Of a stretch of DNA of 64,000 nucleotides, positions 58,901 to 64,000 are shown in pieces. The DNA is from Eopsaltria australis. Lineage: Eukaryota > Chordata > Aves > Passeriformes > Petroicidae. The number at the start of each line of letters is the position of its first letter. The stretch's first letter is position 1. Where the stretch lies: NCBI GenBank assembly GCA_034509425.1, contig JAVTVJ010000464.1, positions 744,001-808,000 of the forward strand, given 5' to 3'. The notes beneath the pieces are model-generated. The model had not been told where the DNA came from. It made no database searches and was given only the letters and a program-made list of their open reading frames with translations. Made by a program: the position numbers and the translations under genes.

Positions 58901-61284
58901 GGGCCCAGGCAGTGGGAGCTGGAGCTCCCAGCAAACACGGTGGTGTCACTCGTTCTTTGTGCCGGACTGATCCATCAGGGTTGCTCGTGGCTCCAGGCTG
59001 GGGAGGTGCATGGTGTGACAGCAATGAGATGGTGATCCCTCTCCTCTGCATGCTGTGTTTCCCCCTCTGAAAATATCAAATCTTGAGGCCCCATTGCTCC
59101 CCACCACTGTGGGTGAGGAAGTGTTTATGGCCATTAATTTTCATCAGTCTTATCAGCAAGATTACAGTGAGGACATCTTGGAGAAGCTAGGGTTTCTAAA
59201 CCACCAGGTCTGTGTTTAATGCAGACCTGCAGGTGGGAAGTAGTACTGTCTGGTTTGGAAAGAGAAAGAGATTCAATCCCTTTTCCTTTATTTTGCACTG
59301 TTGTGAGTGGCTCAGTTACCTCTCAGAGTGGTGAGACATTGTCACAGGTGTCTCCTGTGTGATTGCAGCATTGACTTTTTACTTGCCTCCTTGGTTTGTG
59401 CTGAAAAATATGACCCCCAAGTGCAATTGAGAAGACTGTAAACATGTTTATTTGGTTGTTTCTGGTTTGTTGTGGCCCATTTATATTCATTGATGGGTTT
59501 TTCTGTAAATGAAAGTGGTTGGTTTGAGAATTTTTCCACTAGCTCATACCACTTCATTCTCTGCAGGAGAACACTTACTCCCTTTCTCCAGCTCTCTTGT
59601 TTCAGTAGCTGTCCCTGCTTTGGTGACCTGAGGGTGATTTGAGTGACATTCTGGCTTTGGCTAGGGCTCCTTTGGGCCCAAAAAGAGGAGGCAGCATGTG
59701 GTGCCTTCAGGCTGTGAGGGAGGGTCCCAAAATGTGTTTGCTGCCAGGCAGGCACACAGCCTGGGGAGAAAACCAGAGTGGAACTTGTGCTTTATGAAAG
59801 ATGCTTCAGGTCCCTGAGGCAGAGGAGGAGGAGACCTCACTGACTGGGCAAGAATGAGGAGCTTGTCGCTCTCACTGCTGCTCTGTCTCCTCTCACCATG
59901 ATGGAAAGGGACCAGGGTTCTGCTTATCAACAGCTGCACACTGGAGTGCTAATAGTAAATTTAATGGCATGTTACAGAGGGAAATCAGCTCCTTTTCCTG
60001 ATCTCAGCATGCAATTTTCATTTTGTGTCTCTAGAACATGTCTGTTCCATCCTGGCCTCCCTTCTGCGAAACCTGAGAGGGCAGCAGAGGACACGGTTAC
60101 TGAATAAATTCACAGAGAATGACAGTGAGAAGGTGAGTGCTGAATGTGTGTCTCAGTCTCTGGGCTGCCAGTTTGGGAGGGTTCTTGCTCAGGGCAGGGT
60201 GCCTGGTGCACTCACTGAGTTACAAAAAGCCATCCTTGTACCTGCCTGCAGACACTCGTGCTGTCACAGACCTTTGTTCCCTCATTCACATTGTATCTCC
60301 AAACTGAAAAACTGGACATTTAGTGCATGACCTCCACATCACCTGTGCTCTTGTTTTTGCGTGCTCTTGCATATGGTAGTAGCAATTCTGTCCTGGGTTG
60401 TGTCTTTGCTGAAACCTGGCCATAGAAAACAATATATGGTATTACATAGAAAACAATATGTGGTATTACATTGTGCTGGCTCTGAGATCAGGACAGCGTG
60501 GAAAGGCACCAATGTGTCTGGTGAAGCTCTTTTGCAGAGAGTTTAGGAGTTGCTGTGGTACACATTTAATATTCCCCACTCTTCTCCTGGAATGTTTCAC
60601 TTTAGTGGTGTTTGCTCTGGGAAATTCTTCCCAAAATATTTACATGGTGGTGGATAGATCAAAGCTTCACAGACAAGAAATAGCAGCTTTTGCAAACCAG
60701 GCTTCCCAAGGGATTTGTAAATTCTGCCACTGGGAAATTACTAGTTCCTTAGTATTCCTCATTAGTGTGTTTTAAAGGTGTTTTTCATAACCTGTTCTGC
60801 CAATTGTAGATAATTACTAGATAGGATTTCAGCTGCCCTAACACAGTTCAGAGGAGAGTGGGAGAGCTGGAGCATCCAGCACAGACAGACAAGTCCACTG
60901 GGGAAACCAGGAGCCTGGAGGACCACAGCACAGAGAGTGAGCTGGGGACAAGTGTCTGTTTGCTGCCATTTATCTGGCACTGATGGGCCCGTGTTCCCAT
61001 ATGGGATTCCATTCAAATGCCTGCAGCCTCAATGTGCTCATCCTACCAGCACTTGTACCCTCCTTCTGTAACACATTCCTTCCTGGGAGGGACAGAGCTG
61101 CCTGTTGCTTTGTGAAGTCTGAAGCTGGGAGGAAAACAAAATTGCATGAAGGATTAAAGATGATTGCATTTCTTGCTCACGTCTCTCTCTTCTGGCCTTG
61201 CAGGTTGATAGGCTGATGGAACTGTATTTTAAGTACCTGGATGCAATGCAGGCAGCTGATAAGAAGATTGATGGGGAGAAACAC
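25560..61284 (+). CDS. CTNNBL1: Catenin beta-like 1, exons 1-13 (gene continues beyond the window)
   Basis: Thirteen exons join in frame to give 464 codons, matching the known protein almost residue for residue: start MDVGELLSYQPNRGTKRPRD, middle LLGHDNTDVSIAVVDLLQEL, end of window QAADKKIDGEKH. Human CTNNBL1 has 563 residues, so about 100 C-terminal codons lie to the right. The protein is a nuclear armadillo-repeat solenoid that binds CDC5L in the PRP19 spliceosomal complex and also binds the deaminase AID. A basic nuclear localisation signal (KRPRD...ARRK, residues 16-30) is followed by an acidic stretch and then the ARM-like helices from about residue 76. Intron 4 is a U12-type AT-AC intron. 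No stop or frameshift was seen. Confidence 0.97.
25590..32943 (+). other. CTNNBL1 intron 1
   Basis: 7.35 kb GT-AG intron. No supported nested gene was found. AT-rich segments at about 28000-28260 and 30230-30400 look like regulatory or conserved non-coding sequence. Small open frames inside show no family resemblance. Confidence 0.8.
30230..30400. promoter_or_regulatory. Candidate conserved element in CTNNBL1 intron 1
   Basis: Contains TTAATGATCGCACA, CATGATTTATCATAATGA and a CCGGAATTCAATTACTG segment. It is repeat-poor and unlike the surrounding intron. Composition-based guess. Confidence 0.25.
32944..33132 (+). CDS. CTNNBL1: CTNNBL1 exon 2
   Basis: 189 nt encoding PNRGTKRPRDEEEEE through IIERDGEEEDEE. 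It carries the nuclear localisation signal and acidic region, the least conserved part of the protein. Acceptor TTCAG, donor GAA|GTAAGT, phase 0-0. Confidence 0.95.
33133..35306 (+). other. CTNNBL1 intron 2
   Basis: 2.2 kb GT-AG intron with no supported internal feature. Confidence 0.8.
35307..35413 (+). CDS. CTNNBL1: CTNNBL1 exon 3
   Basis: Encodes EEPLDESSVKKMILTFEKRS and on to IKFPDNPE, the first helices of the ARM-like fold. Donor GAA|GTAAGA, ends in phase 2. Confidence 0.95.
35414..36275 (+). other. CTNNBL1 intron 3
   Basis: 0.86 kb GT-AG intron; nothing further recognised. Confidence 0.8.
36276..36415 (+). CDS. CTNNBL1: CTNNBL1 exon 4
   Basis: Encodes FMESELDLNDIIQEMHVIAT through GLLGHDNT. 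The exon ends after the first base of the Asp codon at a U12-type donor (AACACAG|ATATCCTT), not at a GT. Reading through into the intron gives a false longer open frame. Confidence 0.95.
36416..40022 (+). other. CTNNBL1 intron 4: minor-class (U12) AT-AC intron
   Basis: 5' end ATATCCTT at 36416-36423. Branch-site consensus TCCTTAAC at 40006-40013. 3' end CAGCAC, with the final AC at 40021-40022. The branch adenosine is about 10 nt from the splice site, typical for U12 introns. Splicing here restores HDNTDVSIAVVD exactly. The 3.6 kb intron also holds an old CR1 fragment. Confidence 0.93.
38760..39265 (-). mobile_element. Diverged CR1 LINE fragment in intron 4
   Basis: The plus strand resembles the complement of CR1 internal sequence (for example GTCCAGGATCTCTCTTGCAG and CAGCATGTCAAGG-like pieces). 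It is strongly mutated, so the limits are approximate. Confidence 0.45.
40023..40120 (+). CDS. CTNNBL1: CTNNBL1 exon 5
   Basis: Encodes VSIAVVDLLQELTDIDTLHE and on to VLIDAL, an ARM repeat segment. It starts directly after an AC dinucleotide (U12 acceptor) and ends at CTT|GTAAGT in phase 0. Confidence 0.95.
40121..42315 (+). other. CTNNBL1 intron 5
   Basis: 2.2 kb GT-AG intron; no supported internal feature. Confidence 0.8.
42316..42409 (+). CDS. CTNNBL1: CTNNBL1 exon 6
   Basis: Encodes VEGQVVALLVQNLERLDESV and on to DGVHNTL. Acceptor TTTAG, donor CTGG|GTAAGT, ends in phase 1. Confidence 0.95.
42680..42850 (-). mobile_element. CR1 LINE 3'-end fragment in intron 6
   Basis: AATCACAGAACTGTTTAGG, followed by AAGGCCTCTAAGATCA and TTAACCCAGCACTGCCAAGG, is the reverse complement of a bird CR1 3' end. 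It lies antisense to CTNNBL1. Confidence 0.75.
43131..43222 (+). CDS. CTNNBL1: CTNNBL1 exon 7
   Basis: Encodes IVENMAEFRPEMCTEAAQQG then LMQWLLKRLK. Acceptor TTTTCAG, donor AAG|GTGAGC. Confidence 0.95.
43223..45763 (+). other. CTNNBL1 intron 7
   Basis: 2.5 kb GT-AG intron; no supported gene or clear repeat seen. Confidence 0.8.
45764..45836 (+). CDS. CTNNBL1: CTNNBL1 exon 8
   Basis: Encodes AKMPFDANKLYCSEVLAILL then QNND. Acceptor CCACAG, donor GATG|GTGAGC, ends in phase 1. Confidence 0.95.
46109..46167 (+). CDS. CTNNBL1: CTNNBL1 exon 9
   Basis: Encodes NRELLGELDGIDVLLQQLS. Acceptor GTCTAG after a long pyrimidine run, donor TCT|GTGAGT. At 59 nt it is the second-smallest coding exon here, after exon 1. 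Confidence 0.95.
46386..46700 (-). other. Unexplained antisense reading frame in CTNNBL1 intron 9
   Basis: An open frame of about 100 codons, bounded by stops, on the strand opposite CTNNBL1. Its residue composition looks protein-like, unlike most random frames here. A short YVD-containing stretch faintly recalls retroviral reverse transcriptase, so a decayed endogenous retroelement fragment is one possibility. I cannot assign it. Confidence 0.25.
46836..46984 (+). CDS. CTNNBL1: CTNNBL1 exon 10
   Basis: Encodes VFKRHNPSTAEEQEMMENLF through GEGLQLMNLML. Acceptor ATTCAG, donor CAG|GTACCT, ends in phase 2. Confidence 0.95.
46985..51581 (+). other. CTNNBL1 intron 10
   Basis: 4.6 kb GT-AG intron. 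An A-rich tract lies at about 51285-51375. No nested gene is supported. Confidence 0.8.
51582..51763 (+). CDS. CTNNBL1: CTNNBL1 exon 11
   Basis: Encodes EKKISRSSALKVLDHAMIGP through KKVGTTEKEHE. Acceptor TCACAG, donor GAAG|GTAGGT, ends in phase 1. Near-identical to the mammalian protein. Confidence 0.96.
51764..60034 (+). other. CTNNBL1 intron 11
   Basis: The largest intron in the window, 8.3 kb, GT-AG. It holds a G-run (G9-10 followed by GTGTG7) near 58766-58795 and a CpG-richer block at about 58560-58700. I see no convincing nested exon or intact mobile element. Confidence 0.8.
60035..60132 (+). CDS. CTNNBL1: CTNNBL1 exon 12
   Basis: Encodes HVCSILASLLRNLRGQQRTR then LLNKFTENDSEK. Acceptor CTCTAG, donor AAG|GTGAGT, phase 0 end. 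Confidence 0.96.
60133..61203 (+). other. CTNNBL1 intron 12
   Basis: 1.07 kb GT-AG intron holding the 24-bp duplication; nothing else recognised. Confidence 0.8.
60421..60468. repeat. 24-bp tandem duplication in intron 12
   Basis: CATAGAAAACAATATATGGT plus four bases occurs twice in a row with one mismatch (ATATATGG versus ATATGTGG). Confidence 0.85.
61204..61284 (+). CDS. CTNNBL1: CTNNBL1 exon 13 (last coding exon in the window)
   Basis: Encodes VDRLMELYFKYLDAMQAADK then KIDGEKH. Acceptor TTGCAG, donor CAC|GTATGT, phase 0. The following family sequence (beginning DMVRRGEI in human) is not found before 64000. Confidence 0.95.
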
Positions 61285-64000
61285 GTATGTATTGCTTAAG
61301 TTTTGCCAGGTCATATCTGCAACACCTCTGCACAGCCATGTCATCTACACAGGACTTCTGGCTCAGCCAGTCACTATTCTCAGGTGTGCCCTCATACCTG
61401 TGCTGTTACCTCTTAATTCCTATTGCCTCACTCTCCAAGTTCCAGGTAACCTCAGATAAAGTGAGCCAAAAATTTCTCTACAAGTGCTTCTGGCTGTCTC
61501 TTAGAGTGAATTTTACTAGAAGTACCTAAATCTGTACTTCAATTTGCCTTCACTTTTACCTGGCTGCAGTCCTGTTTGGTTTGGCAGATGGAGAGCAGGT
61601 GAAATGCAGAGAGACAATTACATGATAATGTGTGAGGCCTCCTACCCTGGTCTGCAGAGTTGTGATCAGCAGCAAGAAAGTGTCTGTGTTGATGAGTTGG
61701 CTGAGGTGCAGCCAAGGGCTGTGTGCTCTCTGCACACCAGCAGTGAATGTTTGAGTGACACGAGCCTTGGTACCACACAGCACTTTCTTGGAACTAAAGC
61801 TGGAACAGACCTTTTGAAAGGGAACAAGCGGCTGGAGTCAGGAAGCAGCTTGCAGAGCTGTTAGCCAGCTTGGCCAGCTTCCCACAAGATTATCTGTATC
61901 AGTGCTGGGGAGGGTGTGAGATTGATTAGCGCCGACGGAGAGCGATGGCTGCAGCTGCCGTCCCGCACGCCACGCGCTCTGCGTGCCACGGGCAGCAGCC
62001 CCCCACCAGGCCCCGACAAACAGCTGCCTGCCCGCTGCCAAGGCTGCTGCTCCAGGCACTGCCAAACATTCCGAGGGCATCGGAGTGCTGCTGCTGCTCC
62101 AAGAGGCACGGGAGTGAGTGATGAATGGAGCTGCTTTTGCTGCCAGCGCTCAGGCTCCATATGGACAGTGGCAGCGTCACCACTGAGCAGTGGCCTGGAG
62201 GAAAGCAGCGTTTACCCTTTCCTGATTTCCTTCCATGCTCCGTCCTTCCTCCTCAGAACAGGGAAAGAAATTGTTATTTACATTTTGGTGTTGGTGTGGG
62301 TTTTAGAACTCAAAAACCAGAATGGATTTTTTCAGTTGAAGCCTTGTAGTGTGTTGGAGCTGCTTGTACAGAGCCCTGAAATACCACATGCAGAGCAAGG
62401 GTACATGCCCTTTATCCAGGAACACCCTGGAGCAGCCTGCAAACAGAAACATCTGTAGCAAACAGCCAGCACAAAGCAGGAGTGGAGGAAATTTCAGTGT
62501 GAAGAAGCTTTTGTGGAAGCCCTTCAATAAATAATATTAACCCATTCATGTCTACTAATGCACAAGAAAAGTAAATTTAAGGAACCTCAGATTCTCCTCC
62601 TGTATCCAGAATAAATGAACCTCAATTCTTTACCTCCTGTTAGAACTAATAATAGGATTTGGCAGAAGCCTCTCATGAGTACAACATATTGACCACAACA
62701 TGTATGAAATGCAATGTTGAAGTTCATTCCTAGCTTGGAACACTCTTGGAGAATTATAATTTCTGTATTTTGTAGCACTGTCAGATGGTCAGTGGGACGT
62801 GGTGTCCTGAGATCTGAAGTGGCTCAGGCGTTTTCCCCACACAGAAAAGGCAAAAGGCATCATTCTTTCTGTCACATCATGGCGCTGTCTGGCTGTGACA
62901 GGATTTATGGGGCACTTTAATGTTCCTTTGTTGTGGCACATGAATCACTGAGGTGGATTGTATGAACACTTTAGAAACTGTGCTCTGTCACTGGGGGGCT
63001 TTTGACCTTCCCCTTGCAGTAGAGGATATAGTACCCCAAGAATCTGGTGTACAGATCCTCACCTTTCTCCCTGCCCCATGGAAAAATGATACTTGGTGAG
63101 ATTTTACAGGTTCAGCCTGCACTGACGAGAGTGAGATCCCAGTCTGATGGACAGAGTATCCTGGTGTAAGTCTTGCATTACAAGGAGTGAAAAGCTGCTT
63201 ACACAAGGAATGACTGAGTGCTTTATCTTTAGTAGTGCAGCTGGCATAAGAAGCTCCTGCTCTTGCAGTTCTCTTTTTTATTTCTTTTAGCTTGGCTTAT
63301 TTTAGTGATCTGCTTTATAGCCCTGCTTTTCAGCCCATGGTAGTGATGATGGGGGAATAGTTGAGGGTAGAAGGGAGAGGAGGAATTTCTGAAGCCAGCT
63401 GTTTTGAGGAGGAACAGTTGTAATAATCTGCACCCTAATCTGGACTGTGAAACAGGATAAGGTCACTGAGCCCCTTCTCAGTGTTACCCCCTTGTTTGCT
63501 TCAGTGGAATCTGTTCAGGAAGGTTCAGAGGTGATAACTTGGTGATTATCCTAATTGCCATGGGAAACCCAGGAGCAAAGTCCATGAGAGCATTGTCTCC
63601 AACACCTGATGCCTGTCTTAGCGCTTTTCTCAGAGTTTTTAGTTAATGAAAATATCTTGTTCTCCTCTCTATTTCTTTAATTATTTCTGTAGGAAACGGT
63701 GCAACATCCTTTGGCCTTTACCTCTCTCTAAAATGAGGTATAATTATGGGTGGCAGCAATAGCCTTGATGATCTCTAAAGATGGTAGGAAATGACATGAG
63801 ATAGTTTAATATTTTTATAGTTCCACAGAAAATTATGCTCATCAGGTTTATTCAATAAAATATTCTCACCAGACACTTTGTGCTATAATGACTTACAAAT
63901 TACATGCTAATTGTGCTACAGCTCAGCCACTCCATCCTTGAAAGGAAGAGGTGGAACTCGTAGGATGAGTGTGGTATCCACAGGTGGGGATAATAGGTGG
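61285..64000 (+). other. CTNNBL1 intron 13, incomplete
   Basis: 2.7 kb of intron running to the window edge. No exon for the remaining roughly 100 residues is present. A CpG-richer segment lies at about 61925-62060. No other feature is supported. Confidence 0.75.

Noticed and set aside
1..64000. CRISPR arrays, bacterial operons, phage or insertion sequences
   Set aside because: The window is vertebrate nuclear DNA. The tandem repeats found are minisatellites without spacer structure.
1..64000. tRNA, rRNA and snoRNA genes
   Set aside because: No internal promoter boxes, T-loop motifs or paired C/D or H/ACA boxes were convincing by eye. A covariance-model scan would be needed to exclude them.

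Overview
This is vertebrate nuclear DNA, most likely from a bird. Genes are split into short exons with GT-AG introns, CpG-rich promoters are present, and the interspersed repeats I can recognise are CR1-type LINE fragments, the dominant LINE of bird genomes. No prokaryotic, plasmid or phage features are present. The window has two functional halves.

Positions 1-14.9 kb hold a cluster of small secreted-protein genes of the whey acidic protein (WAP, four-disulfide core) family, all on the minus strand. Reading with transcription, from high to low coordinates, there is first an orphan signal-peptide exon with its own TATA box (14726-14810). Next is WFDC2/HE4 (9742-11404): 124 aa, two WAP domains, and a C-terminal motif nearly identical to mammalian HE4. 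Then comes a four-WAP gene (6166-8308). Last is a very large gene with a signal-peptide exon and twelve WAP exons (59-4949, predicted 619 aa). Every internal WAP exon is phase 1-1, so exons can be duplicated or skipped without frameshift, and the reconstructed open frames close exactly. Several domains have lost both cysteines of one canonical disulfide pair. One two-exon unit has been tandemly duplicated.

Positions 14.9-25.0 kb are intergenic: a GC/CpG-rich block, a CR1 fragment (16.9-17.3 kb), and about 7.5 kb of mixed sequence with AT-rich, repeat-poor segments that look like conserved non-coding elements.

Positions 25.0-64.0 kb hold CTNNBL1 on the plus strand, the gene for the nuclear armadillo-repeat protein of the PRP19-CDC5L spliceosomal complex. 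A CpG-island promoter precedes a 10-codon first exon. Thirteen coding exons (464 codons of about 563) lie in the window, and the gene runs off the right edge. Intron 4 is a textbook minor-class (U12) AT-AC intron with an ATATCCTT donor and TCCTTAAC branch site. The other introns hold diverged CR1 pieces, small tandem duplications and one unexplained antisense reading frame.

Exon boundaries were set by eye from splice signals, reading frame and family similarity. No expression data or database search was used.
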